Part shown: piece by piece, positions 48,423-58,317 of the stretch
Position numbering within the stretch: the first letter of the stretch is position 1
Layout of the letters: the number at the start of each line of letters is the position of its first letter
Assembly (NCBI GenBank): GCA_011033025.1
Contig: WFMF01000099.1
Span: 164,001-228,000, forward strand
From: Beroe forskalii
Lineage: Eukaryota > Ctenophora > Nuda > Beroida > Beroidae
Direction of reading: 5' to 3'
Length of the DNA: 64,000 bases
Notes under the pieces: generated by a model
Databases searched by the model: none
What the model saw: the letters and a program-made list of their open reading frames with translations, nothing else
Told to the model about the DNA's origin: nothing
Made by a program: the position numbers and the translations under genes

Positions 48423-48893
48423 GGGGCCATCCATAAAGGACTTGGCAAAATTTCGGCCATTTTAGATCCCTCCCTCACCCTTGTCCGCATTTCAGAAACC
48501 CCTTCCTCCCCCCTCTCCCCCTCTCCCCCCCCCCCACCCCACGACATCTGCATTTTTCTTAAAACTATTTTGAGTCATCATTCTGAGCCCGAAATTTCAC
48601 GATTTTCTTGTGAAATAAATGTCAAATCAACCAATATTTCCATAAACTGTGGACGTCCGCATTAATTGGCCAAACACCACCCTCCCCCTTATGTCGGCAA
48701 ATGTCTGCATTGGCCAGACTCCCCCCTCCCCCTCATTCAGAAGAAAACTAAAATTAAAATTTCAGAATAAAACTAAAATTTATTTTGCATTTCATTGAAC
48801 ACTATAAATATATCAAAATAAATCAACAAAAATTTTCCATTATTAGGATTCTGATTTCAGGGTGATATGCGGAAGCCCTTTATGGATGGCCCC
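48423..48893. mobile_element. GGGGCCATCC MITE, 471 bp
   Basis: Ends GGGGCCATCCATAAAGGACT and CCCTTTATGGATGGCCCC are inverted repeats of the 41206-41446 family. Internal copies of CCGCATTTCAGAAACCCC and GTGGACGTCCGCATT correspond to the shorter relative. A C-rich tract (about 48505-48542) interrupts it. No clear target duplication. Confidence 0.8.
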
Positions 48894-48899
48894 AATACT

Positions 48900-49570
48900 G
48901 TGTGGGAGGGGTAAATGAGGAGCTGCCCATTGCAGCTAAGTCTCCAGTGAATAAACTATTAAACTTTATGGATTACACTTCCTTAACAGTCACTGGCTTG
49001 ATTATATACTTGGATCCATCAATTCCTGTCATTGGCTGTACAGCTGTTGGAATATAAGTCAAAGCTTTGAGATAAAAAAGGACATCCAAAAAATTTGGGC
49101 CATTATAGACCCCTAGAGGGCAGGTACTCGACGGGCGATGTCCGTCCCTTTCTTCTGACTTGTTGCGCAAAGTGACGTCCAAATGTGGAACGTTGCGCCG
49201 CGCGCGAGGGTAGGGTAACATCCTACGAGCAGGTACCAGGTTCTTTCCAGTCAAGGCCTCACACACCTCCCTCTCCTGTCCTCCTGAGTGTACCAACTGC
49301 ACTTCCCAACTGCAGTTGGTATCATCCACAATTCCACACCTTCCACCTGCTGGAAACTCTCCAGTATCACTAACCAGCTAAGCTAAGCTAAGTATCTGAC
49401 CTCACCATCAAACTCCTCATTTAGTCATTTATTATTTATTAAGTTTTAATTTAAAATTATAACCACCCTCGCCCGTTCTTTTTATGCATCGCTTTACTTA
49501 ATCATTAAAATTCAGGCACATGAATGACACTAATTAACTCAGTCTACCTTCAAAGTATGAGCAATGATCA
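48900..49570. other. non-coding, no gene called
   Basis: A 118-codon minus-strand frame (48973-49329) crosses this stretch but shows no family features. A GCGCCGCGCGCGAGG patch lies at about 49192-49208. Confidence 0.35.
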
Positions 49571-49573
49571 ATT

Positions 49574-49832
49574 GTCAGACGCGCGCGCCCGCCCGCCGAA
49601 GGCGTAGGGGTCAGACAACGTCTGACAAATGATCAACCCACAGTCCACACATATTATTCATTGTAACAACAGTATACTCACGTTGTACAATACAACACCC
49701 AATATGACTTCCTCCTCAAACTTTCAAAGGCAACCTGGCAACCCTTTTCAGACGTTGTCTGACCTTCGGCGCCTCGGCGGACGGCGGACGGTACGCGCGC
49801 GCCGAAGGCGAAGGGGTCAGACAACGTTTGAC
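49574..49832. repeat. GTCAGAC…GTCTGAC palindromic repeat, two copies, CpG-rich
   Basis: Copy 1 (49574-49631) reads GTCAGACGCGCGCG … GCCGAAGGCGTAGGGGTCAG and ACAACGTCTGAC. Copy 2 (49748-49832) reads CAGACGTTGTCTGACC … GCGCGCGCCGAAGGCGAAGG and GGTCAGACAACGTTTGAC. A third, AT-richer relative lies at 6668-6714. CpG density is far above the surroundings. Confidence 0.6.
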
Positions 49833-49959
49833 AAACTCCGCCTGATCGGCACCGACTGAAGCCCGTCCGGCGCCGGACTACGCCCGCGTTCTGCACTGGC
49901 GTTCTGCATGTGCATGCTGAGCTACATTACACCCTTGAATCCTTCCGGCGCTAGGATCA

Positions 49960-50262
49960 ATGCTGATTGACGTCTGATCTGTGCTCATCGACGCCCTTTT
50001 GACTTCGATGGCCACCTGTTAGGTGCCGATATGCGATTTCACTTAACCAGGTGCTAAAGAGGGCTCTGCTTAAAGTAAATATGCGATAGACGTCTCATTT
50101 GCACCGATCGATGTCTGATTTGCACCGATTGACGCCTGTTTGGTACTTTGGTGCTGATCAACGCAGTTTCTGTGCGTATCGACATCGTTTCGGTACTGAT
50201 CGACGCCTTTTCGGCAGATCAACGCCCGTTCGGCGCTGATCGACGCCGAGAGTGTCTATTCA
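49960..50262. repeat. degenerate minisatellite, GGTGCTGATCGACGCC type
   Basis: About ten diverged units of 22-28 bp around (G/C)TGATCGACGCC(T/C)(G/T)TT(T/C)GG, clearest at about 50140-50250. Confidence 0.65.
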
Positions 50263-51000
50263 CTTCCAGGGGTTTTTGAGCTCTGGTTCACTGATTGCAT
50301 AGTGCTCATCTGCCGAGTGCCGGTGGCTGAATTGGAGGAGTTTCTTCTTGAGAGCTTCGTTCGAGGAATGGGGATCCGAAATGGGCTTTTCAACTTTATA
50401 CATCTGTCTATAATAAAGCAATGAATGGCCTATATCATGACCATACAGATAATTTCACCATTTATGATCTTGGTAATTACTCAGCAGCTGAGTTCACCCA
50501 ATCATCCATCAGATCAAATTCAGAAACGGTATTGCGATGCGCGCCGCACGCGCATTACTCAGAAACTAGCATAGAATGTTCACAAATTGTTGTTGTTATT
50601 AAGTTTGATCAAAATCTGAAGACCCTTCCAACCACGCGCGCGTAATTTTGCGACCAAAACACACGTTTGGCAATTTTGGATTAGTTCCAAGATTAAGATC
50701 AGTCGTCAGTCCTTCATTTTTGGAGAAAATTATTCTAATTTCTAATTTGCATCATCATTTAATTAGCATCGATAGTTGATGCATTATGAATGAAAGCCGT
50801 CGTTATTCTTCAACTTGTTATCACGTAAGAAGCTTCCGACAACAAAATTAAACAATTAATTGGGGTGGGTATGAACGAAATTTCAAAATGATCAATGACA
50901 ATTTGATTTAGGACAGTATATCATTAAGAAAATAAGTTAAAAACCAAACTACACGTTTATTCACAACTTTACGACAAGGAGGAAGGAATTTGATCTCCTT
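50263..51000. other. non-coding, no gene seen
   Basis: AT-rich with a few GC patches (GCGCGCCGCACGCGCATT at about 50538). No supported feature. Confidence 0.4.
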
Positions 51001-51008
51001 ATATTTCA

Positions 51009-51058
51009 GGGTTAGGGTAAGGGCCAGGACAGGGAGATGTCCTTGTCCTAACCCTAGC
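51009..51058. repeat. hairpin of telomere-like AGGGTTAGG / CCTAACCCT
   Basis: AGGGTTAGGGTAAGGGCC AGGACA and TGTCCTTGTCCTAACCCT pair as an interrupted inverted repeat. It is too short to be an interstitial telomere array. Confidence 0.5.
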
Positions 51059-53200
51059 CTTTAAGGTCTCAAAACAATAACTTCGATGACGAACTTCTGA
51101 ATAAGATATAACTAAGTAACTACATGAAGTTATTTATGGATGGTTCAAGATTTGCAAACTCAAATTAAAGTTTAAATAATATAAATATAGTCAGAAATTT
51201 AGCCGATAAGATCATGATAAATATTCATTCTTTCATGAGATCTGGGAGCTGATGATACATCAGTGATCTGCAGACTTTAAGACAGTTATCATTTGCTTGC
51301 AGTATGTCGCATCTTAGGAAGTCTTTTCTTTGAGGTGTCTTGTTGCCGTATCTTCCACTGTCTACCTGAAGATAAATCTCATTATAATAAGATTAAATGT
51401 ATAATAAAACTACAAAAGATTTGTGGGAAAACTACCAGAGGGAAACAATACGAAGAGTCTAGTCTTTTAGTTTTGATTCCTATTGAGTAACATTCCTAGC
51501 TGAATAGAATAGTACGTGCTTTTGAAGGACTGAAATAGACTGAAAGATTAAACCAGGGCTATATTTAGACCACTGAAACATGAATTGATAGAGCTAATTC
51601 GAGTCAAGGGCGTATATTTCAGTTTCTGAGTGGTGTAATATCCTGTAAAATAAGAAACAGTGATAGTGCTACTGAAATCTCCACCCCCAACACTCGATCA
51701 TAGCACCCTTACTAAACCATGGCTAAACCATGACTAAATTTCCATGAATTATAAAAGATATTGAGTGTCCAAGCACTGTTTTCAAGCGGGTGGAAGACAC
51801 TTTTCTAAAGTTCTAGTGTACTAGCAAAGCGATGATTTGTCCCCAGAAACACAGTGGCCTGAGTCACAAGTCACATGTCCGATTGCTACCCAGGCGACAT
51901 GATGAGGTAATCCTTGGCCCAGTGCCCCAGAGGACAATGTCCTGATATAACGTTACACACGGCTAATCTGTAGGTAATCTCATTACCTTGTCTCTGACTT
52001 GAGACTCTTAACGCGCGTGAAGGATTGGTGGTCAGTTGCCGCCATTCCATCGCAAGGAGAAGAGCGGGAGAGAAGGAGAGAGGGAGACTGGAGAGAGGGG
52101 GTGGGTTCCCGCCATTTTGTAGCACATTAGCTTTTTGTGGTACATTAGTTGTACTTATTGAGTTCTGTACTATTCAAGACTTGTACTGTTTCAAAAACTT
52201 TCAAAAATGAGAAAAAATCTGAAATTTTTCTAGAGAAAGAAAAAGAGGAGGATGAAATTAAGGTTGAACATGATGCAGTGGAGAGAGTTATTCCCGCCAT
52301 TTCGTATTACATTAGCTGTACAGTAATGCACAAGAGGAGGAACGTACACATTCTCTACATTCCTTTGTGAGGTAATTGCTATTTACAGAAGTATTTGCAG
52401 CGGGGATTGTGTTTGTGTACACAGGATCTGCGTGGTATTGTACGCTGTAAACACAAACTCGGTGTGTATTATGATGTAAAGATGTTGGTAAATATATTGT
52501 ATACACCATACATTGTTTACACAATTATAAACTGCACACAGTACATCGGAATACACAATATTAGGTCGTCCTAGCAAAAAATGTCAACGGTTTCAAAGTG
52601 AAAATAATCAAAATCCCGATTTTTTATCTGATAGATGGTGGCCTCAACTCTCAGCAGCCTTATTTTCCGACCCTTCAAGATGTTGGATTTACCCTTTTAT
52701 GCTGAAACAACGTACAATACCTTGCCTTGCATTGGTAGTGTTGGATAAATGCCCATAGTGCCGGACCAGAATGCCACATAGCCACGAAAATTGACAGATA
52801 CATTCCGAGACTGTAAATTCACTGATTTCATTTGGCTTGTCCAATTAAATCATATAGAGATATAGCGTCTCAAAAATAAACTGTATTCTTGACCAAATCC
52901 TAATGCGTCCAAATTCTTAATTAATTCTGCTGAACTAAAGTTGCTTAATAACTGTTTTGAAGCTCAGTTCGTTGATCCTTCCCAGTCCCACTCCCTATTG
53001 TGATAAGGTAATAAAGCTGTGAACATCCAAATGAGAATCAAATGTTTCAGGCATACTTATCACTTACTTATTTATCTATCTAATGAGCTAATAAGCTAAT
53101 TTTACTTTATTTTCTGCCCTTTCCACTTTTTTCATTTTATTTAAGTGTTAAATAGATGGTAAATGAAAGATTTTGGTAAATCTCCATAATTCAACCCATT
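51059..53200. other. non-coding, no gene seen
   Basis: AT-rich. It includes a G/A-rich patch (about 52060-52100) and a GTGTACAC-rich region (about 52410-52560). Open frames up to 79 codons on both strands are not supported. Confidence 0.4.
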
Positions 53201-53204
53201 TATA

Positions 53205-53290
53205 GTCATAAAATGATGAGTTATAAAATGGGCGGCTCTGATTGGTCAGTGATAATAGGATGATTTAGCTGATTCGCCCTCCTATTGGGT
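53205..53290 (-). promoter_or_regulatory. minus-strand promoter-like cluster: two CCAAT boxes, GC box, TATA-like
   Basis: On the minus strand: CCCAATAGG (53289-53281), GACCAATCAGAG (about 53247-53236), CCGCCC (about 53235-53230) and TTTTATAAC. The order is that of a CCAAT/TATA promoter. No downstream exon was identified. Confidence 0.3.
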
Positions 53291-53324
53291 GATAGACTTC
53301 CCTTTCCCGCGAGCTTGTGTGGGA

Positions 53325-53430
53325 GGTAAGAGCCAAAACAAGCAAGAGAGGAAGAAAACAAGCAAGGGAGGAAGAGAGAAGAGGAAGAGGGAGAGAACCA
53401 AAACAAGCAAGACTCAAGAGGGGAAGAGAG
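53325..53430. repeat. AAAACAAGCAAGAGAGGAAG purine-rich repeat
   Basis: Three degenerate copies of CAAAACAAGCAAG… alternating with GAGGAAGAG runs. The lysine/arginine-rich frame across it is not regarded as a gene. Confidence 0.65.
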
Positions 53431-53594
53431 AGTGTCGTTGTGCAGTGTGCATATAAAAAGTTCTTAAGTTTATTGAAGAGCGGGAAAAATACAAGGTCTT
53501 CATCGTGTCATCAATTCACCATTTCTAAAACATTAAAATATGAATTCCCGCTCAGTCACTATAAGATTGCCGCGGAAACTGGAGCACATATGTC

Positions 53595-54113
53595 CAGTGA
53601 TGTAGGAAGTGGGTGGGCCAGTAGGGCCATGGCCCTACTGCGTCTCAGGCTTGTAGGGCCAAAGTATACTTTGGCCCTACTGCTTTTCAAGGCCAGAAAA
53701 CATAGATTTATTCAATAATCTTCGTTCTTTTTCCATGTTTCACACAGAATCAACAGGGCAGTTCCCCTACTTTTATTTCACCTAATTTGATTTCACTAGA
53801 ATGTAACTGTAAACTTGGTAAGCAATGCAGCAATCAAAGCCTATAATAGCTCTATAGTGTTTATTTAACTCATGGCCTTGGGCTATCACAAGGCAATACC
53901 ATGTAATGTCTGATGAGTTATGGTCAGAAGGAGTCTCGAATTTCTTGTTAAGATGATCGTGTGCAACATTGATTTTTAGTGCCTTGCCAAAATTTCTAAA
54001 GATGATCACGTGACGTCAAGTCACGTGACATATGGTCACGTGACATGACGTCACGTGACCACTTTTGCATCAAAATTGGCCCTACTGCCTCATGACATCT
54101 TCCTACATCGTTG
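53595..54113. mobile_element. hAT-type MITE, 519 bp
   Basis: Ends CAGTGATGTAGGAAG and, reverse complemented, CAACGATGTAGGAAG. The 8-bp duplication CATATGTC lies at 53587-53594 and 54114-54121. Subterminal palindromes AGTAGGGCCATGGCCCTACT (53620-53639) and GTAGGGCCAAAG…CTTTGGCCCTAC (53653-53680) mirror those in the MITE at 23750-24483. Near the right end lies a CACGTG/TGACGTCA palindrome (54004-54060). No transposase. Confidence 0.92.
54004..54060. promoter_or_regulatory. E-box/CRE palindrome inside the hAT MITE
   Basis: GATCACGTGACGTCAAG, TCACGTGACATATGGTCACG, TGACATGACGTCACGTGACC: four CACGTG cores and two TGACGTCA octamers arranged as a palindrome centred near 54032 with two mismatches. 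These are consensus bHLH and CREB/ATF sites; function in this genome is unknown. Confidence 0.6.
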
Positions 54114-54222
54114 CATATGTCCTATCATGGCGGGAAACTGCAGAATGTGCCATGTAAGATTTGTTTACTGAGTTCTGTGCAAGAGGAGTCTAGCATTTGT
54201 ACGCACAAGTTCACTGATCATT

Positions 54223-54429
54223 GGGGGACATTTGAAGTGATTTGTAATCCTATCTACAGGGGGATTTAGAGTTGTTTGTAATTCTATCTAAACGCCGCGC
54301 ACGAGAAATAGGCGGTTCAACGTCATCAACTCACTACTTTATGAAATGATAATGACGTCATCCTACCCGCCTATTTCTCGTGCGCGGCGTATAGAGGGGG
54401 ATTTGAAGTTGTTTGTAATTCTATCTACA
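54223..54429. repeat. three copies of a 35-bp repeat, split by a foldback element
   Basis: GGGGGA(CA)TTTGAAGT… GTTTGTAATTCTATCTA occurs at 54223-54258, 54259-54290 and 54396-54429. The foldback at 54290-54393 lies between copies 2 and 3. The copy 1/2 junction (CTATCTACAGGGGG) serves as the empty-site comparator. Confidence 0.85.
54290..54393. mobile_element. CRE foldback element, best preserved
   Basis: Arms AACGCCGCGCACGAGAAATA and TATTTCTCGTGCGCGGCGTA are complementary over about 25 bp without mismatch; core TTCAACGTCATCAACTCAC to GATAATGACGTCATCC. It is the closest copy to my consensus and probably the youngest. Confidence 0.9.
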
Positions 54430-54621
54430 CGATTGAGGTACAGTGACGTTATATTATTTGAGTGTGGGGAGCCTTCTGGGTGACACCAAATAGCACATAA
54501 TTCGTCAGTGAAGAAGCGGGGTGCTATTACGCGGGGGATGTTTGAAATTCACATGGATACTCTAGTGATTCACGGGAATCACTACTTGTTGGTTGCTCGG
54601 GAGAGTCATATAGGACTTTAA

Positions 54622-54768
54622 AGGAGCGCGCGAAAAAGGGCGGTTTTTCGAATAACAACAATAAATCGTTATGAACACAGAGACAGGAGTTGGTCGAATC
54701 ACTGAACTTCTTTGCACTGTGGTTTGTGGATTAGAATAATCACAGAACCGCCCTCTTTTTTATCAGAG
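54622..54768. mobile_element. related foldback with GCGCGAAAAAGGGCGGTT arms
   Basis: Left arm GCGCGCGAAAAAGGGCGGTT and right arm AACCGCCCTCTTTTTTATC pair. The arm resembles the CRE foldback arm (GAGAAATAGGCGGTT) but the 110-bp interior differs. It is possibly a sister family. Confidence 0.6.
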
Positions 54769-54769
54769 T

Positions 54770-55620
54770 TTGAACTGTGAATGCACCTGGATCAAGCCAA
54801 GTAATTATTTTCAGCACACGTACTAAATACAGCAGTTCTGTGAATATAATATGTACATCTTTTAAAAGCGATTAATAGGAAACTTTACAGCGGCCGTTCA
54901 TACGTTCATATGGAATTCATCGTGAAAACGCTGGACCATAAAAACCGGTTTAATGAACTCAAAAACCGGTTTAAACCAGTTTCGGAGACATGTCACAATA
55001 ATATATCAGCCGGTATAATCGTTCGGTTTGACGCAATCGATTAACTGTTGTATTTCCTGACAATGACGCTTCACTCAGAGCCGTCAATATCAAGCCTTAC
55101 ATTCTTATCAAGACTTCCGAAATGTTTATCTGACAGAAAGCGACACAAATAGGAAATATTTTCTAGAAAGTTTATCTCACAGTCATATAGTACACCAGCA
55201 GTTTATCTCACAGTTTATCTCACAGTACGCTAGCCGTTTGTCTCTCGGGAATCGGCGAGTAAGCTACGACATTGGTGTTGGGGCTAGCGGCTGGTGAGTG
55301 GTGACCTTGTAAGAAGAAGATCTGGGGGGTTTATCTGACTCAAGAAAGTATTTGACAATTCAGGACACTTCACCATCACTGCGACACTTTCTTACATGAG
55401 TTCAGCTTCAGCTGATATGTTTGATTATATGTTAGGTTCAATGCCTTAACACAATGAACTCGATGCTTTGTCTAATGCTTGGTCAATAGATTAATAGATT
55501 AACATCCCTGAAAGGGCCATGAGGTCGCATAGAAGTGGGCACAAGCTGGGAACTGGTAATAGTTAAAGTGTGTCAGACCTTATCATGAAACACACCATGA
55601 TGTGGAACATAATAAGAGGC
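54770..55620. other. non-coding, no gene seen
   Basis: AT-rich with a doubled AAAAACCGGTTTAA motif (about 54940-54982) and repeated CAGTTTATCTCACAG units (about 55180-55225). Confidence 0.4.
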
Positions 55621-55627
55621 TAAACAA

Positions 55628-55700
55628 CCAATCAGAGGACAGTATCTCACCCATTCTGCTCTCTCATTGGTCCAACAGTGCTTGAGTTTGACGGTATAAT
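55628..55700 (+). promoter_or_regulatory. promoter-like cluster: inverted CCAAT pair and TATA-like
   Basis: CCAATCAGAGG (55628) and CTCTCATTGGTCC (ATTGG 55666-55670) span 43 bp; GGTATAATTC follows at about 55693. Same spacing as at 33640 and 38696. No exon recognised downstream. Confidence 0.3.
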
Positions 55701-55737
55701 TCTACTGAAGCAGGGGGTTCCCACACTTCAGTGAGAA

Positions 55738-55792
55738 CTGAGAGTGACGTCATTATCAGGCGTTAGAGTAGAGAGTTGATGTCATTACGAGG
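55738..55792. repeat. decayed CRE foldback module (reverse orientation)
   Basis: GAGTGACGTCATTATCAGGC, GTTAGAGTAGAGAGTTGATG and TCATTAC. Arms are gone. Confidence 0.6.
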
Positions 55793-55839
55793 AGTTAGAT
55801 CTAGGAATTCACAGTTGGGCCAGGGCTCATTAACCTTAA

Positions 55840-55960
55840 CAATTTACTATAATTACAGCAAATGTTACGGAATCAATAACTCCGACTTCATTTTATTGCT
55901 AGCATAGTTAACCTTAATTCACTATAATTACAGCCACGGTAACGGAATCAATTTTTCATT
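55840..55960. repeat. degenerate duplication around TTACGGAATCAAT
   Basis: TTAACCTTAAC..TTTACTATAATTACAGC and GTTACGGAATCAATAACT recur as TTAACCTTAATTCACTATAA and GGTAACGGAATCAATTTTT, a duplication of about 65 bp. Confidence 0.6.
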
Positions 55961-56084
55961 GTCGGTGTGTTTCACTCTAACAATGTCAGATATCACAGAC
56001 ACACGTTACTTTCACGAGTACTGTGTGAAATGAATTCACAGCTGACTGTGTCAAATGTATCAGATGCGAGGACAGGTGACAATA

Positions 56085-56145
56085 TGTCGACAATTTCCCA
56101 TTTTAAGCCCTGATAATGACGTCATTCTCTAATATTTCTACTGTA
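56085..56145. repeat. decayed CRE foldback module
   Basis: GACAATTTCCCATTTTAAGC continues CCTGATAATGACGTCATTC, then an arm remnant AATATTTCTACTG. Confidence 0.55.
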
Positions 56146-56520
56146 TGTGACCCAGTGCCCCTGAGGGGCTCGGACTTTAACACCACGTACCTTTTTACTG
56201 TTACAATACGAGGTTCCTGGTAGTGTGTGAGGGCAGTAAGTCACACAGTGTTGTCATCGTTAAGTTATATGTCTCGGAATTTTTCTCAAAGAAGTATGTG
56301 ACGGTAAAAACTGCAAATTCTATTTTAATCCACAGACTGCAAACCACAGTGCAGAATAGACTGATGTGTCATGTCTATTACTCATGACTCACAGCTAATC
56401 CTAAACTGAAATTCTAATATTTGTTAGCTGGATTATGGATAGTATTTTTATCTACATACTACAGTACAGAATTGCTATTATATATAGTCTGTTTAGCCAT
56501 GTCAATAAGGTTAGTAAAGT

Positions 56521-57612
56521 AAATCAATTGAAGTGATGCTTTTGTTTGAGAAATTTCGTCTTAATTTTCTGAGTTTATCTGCGCGCGCAGTTCTCAATAT
56601 ATCTGCAGGATATGTTTACTCTTCTCTTCTGACAAAGTCTCCTCCCATGTTGGATATATACATTGAATATATAACTTGTCATATTTGGCATAAACTCTCC
56701 TCTCCTCAGCAGCTTGTCGCATATACTTACTATGATTGTCACTCCGAGCAGATTAATTTTCTTGCGACTGCACATCCAATCTCACACTTACAGACACACA
56801 CAGACACACACAGACACACATACAAAAGTACAAACATCCCTGCACAGAAACATACAGCATACTAACTTGCAGACATTGTAAAAACAGTCACTTCAACTTC
56901 GAGACAAGTGAAAGTGTGGGAACAAACAGACAAATTGACTCTCAGACACATTTCTCGCTTTACGAAAGTGCAAATTCACTGTCAGATAAGAATACTGCCG
57001 TCCAAACATTCCCTCTACTTCACGATGAAGGTTCAGACAGACAGACAGACAGACAGACAGAATTTCAGACAGACATAGTTCAGACAGACAGAGTTGAGAC
57101 AGACAGAAAGACAGACAATTACTAAGTTAAACACATTGAGACAGAGTGGACAAACAGGTGGAAAAATCAAAGATTGAAGTGGTCATCTTCTTATGTGTGG
57201 CATTTTGTGCGTGTCCTTTGGTCCGTGTACAAAAAATATCCGCACACACATAATATGTCTAATGATTGAGCCGTGTGACCAGAGCAGGTCCTTTTGATTT
57301 GATCATTAGCTAGTGGCTTAGACTCTAAGAGAGCTAGAGGCTGAGAGATCTAGAGGGACTGTTGCTGCTTCTTACAGAGGTTTCGATGCGTGGAGACTGG
57401 CGTATTGCAATAAGGATTTAATGGGCTGCTTTCGTTGTTATAGCCCGTGTTGATATGTTTATCGCTACATATTTAGCTCAATAGGTCACTAAGAAATGGT
57501 GCAGGGATGAAGGTTTGAAGTTCTGGAAAACCTCATTAAATTTTGTTACAATATTTGGGCCCTTACCAAGACCAAGACGTCTGTGTCAATTTTCTTAAAA
57601 TATTAGAATATA
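56521..57612 (+). repeat. right copy of the inverted repeat of about 1.1 kb (empty site)
   Basis: Matches 23369-25257 in reverse complement at roughly 90% from ATCAATTGAAGTGATGC to TTTTCTTAAAATATTAGAAT. It lacks the 734-bp hAT insertion and some CTCTAAGCC units. It contains CA (56792-56822) and CAGA (57037-57112) microsatellites. The open frame at 56533-56865 is also partly visible in the left copy but includes the CA run and is not called. Confidence 0.9.
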
Positions 57613-58317
57613 AAGTTGTCAATTATCTTAATAACACTCATTGCTCGCATACTCATGGGTTTATAGCTAGGTTTATGAGTATAAACAAGTTCACTTTAAT
57701 TGTTGGCAATTACGGGGACAATAATTCATTGCCTCCAAATAATAACCTATAAATTCTTCTATTACAGAATAGTAATATTACTAATTTATTCGTCATTGCT
57801 CTGTGGGGACATACAAGACGTGTGCTCAGTTGTAACTGCAAATTAAATCCATATTAGCATATTATTGTGGTCACGACCCTATGCAGATGCTTAATGTGCA
57901 CATGAGATTCTTAGGATGGAAGGAAGGAAGTAGGGGAGGGGCAGTAGATGCACTGTATCTTTTTTCTTTAATTTTCGAATTAATTAACCATAGATAATCA
58001 TCTTTATTTTCAAATACTGGCATTTTTATCTCATGCATAATCATCAATATTGGACCATTCCTTCTCAATGATAGTTAAGGGCTAGTAAATCTGTTCATTT
58101 TTCGTGGCTCGTGACTTTTGGTCTTTAGCTTTTTGGCGAACTTTCGCAGTTTAATGTTGGAATTTGACAATGGACATATTATATCAATTGTAGCCTGTAA
58201 GTCTCAACTGAAATGCCTTATTTGGGATTGCTTTTTGAGTAGCAGCACATCTTGATTGTCGCTAAAGCGTTTTATTAAAAGTTTCGTTAGTCATTTAAGA
58301 GGTTATAAATATGAATG
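57613..58317. other. non-coding, no gene seen
   Basis: AT-rich, apparently unrelated to the left flank of the other inverted copy, which is hidden by the gap. No feature recognised. Confidence 0.4.

Noticed and set aside
48973-49329. 118-codon minus-strand frame as a gene
   Set aside because: No family features or splice support; the opposite strand is also open over part of it.
51009-51058. Interstitial telomere array
   Set aside because: Only one or two TTAGGG-like hexamers on each side of a hairpin; not an array.
53317-53718. 133-codon Lys/Arg-rich frame as a gene
   Set aside because: The first half is a purine-rich tandem repeat and the second half lies inside the hAT-type MITE.
23369-57612. 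A 34-kb giant transposon with long terminal inverted repeats
   Set aside because: No transposase, integrase or other element gene was seen between the arms, and the left boundary is hidden by the gap. Reported only as an open question.
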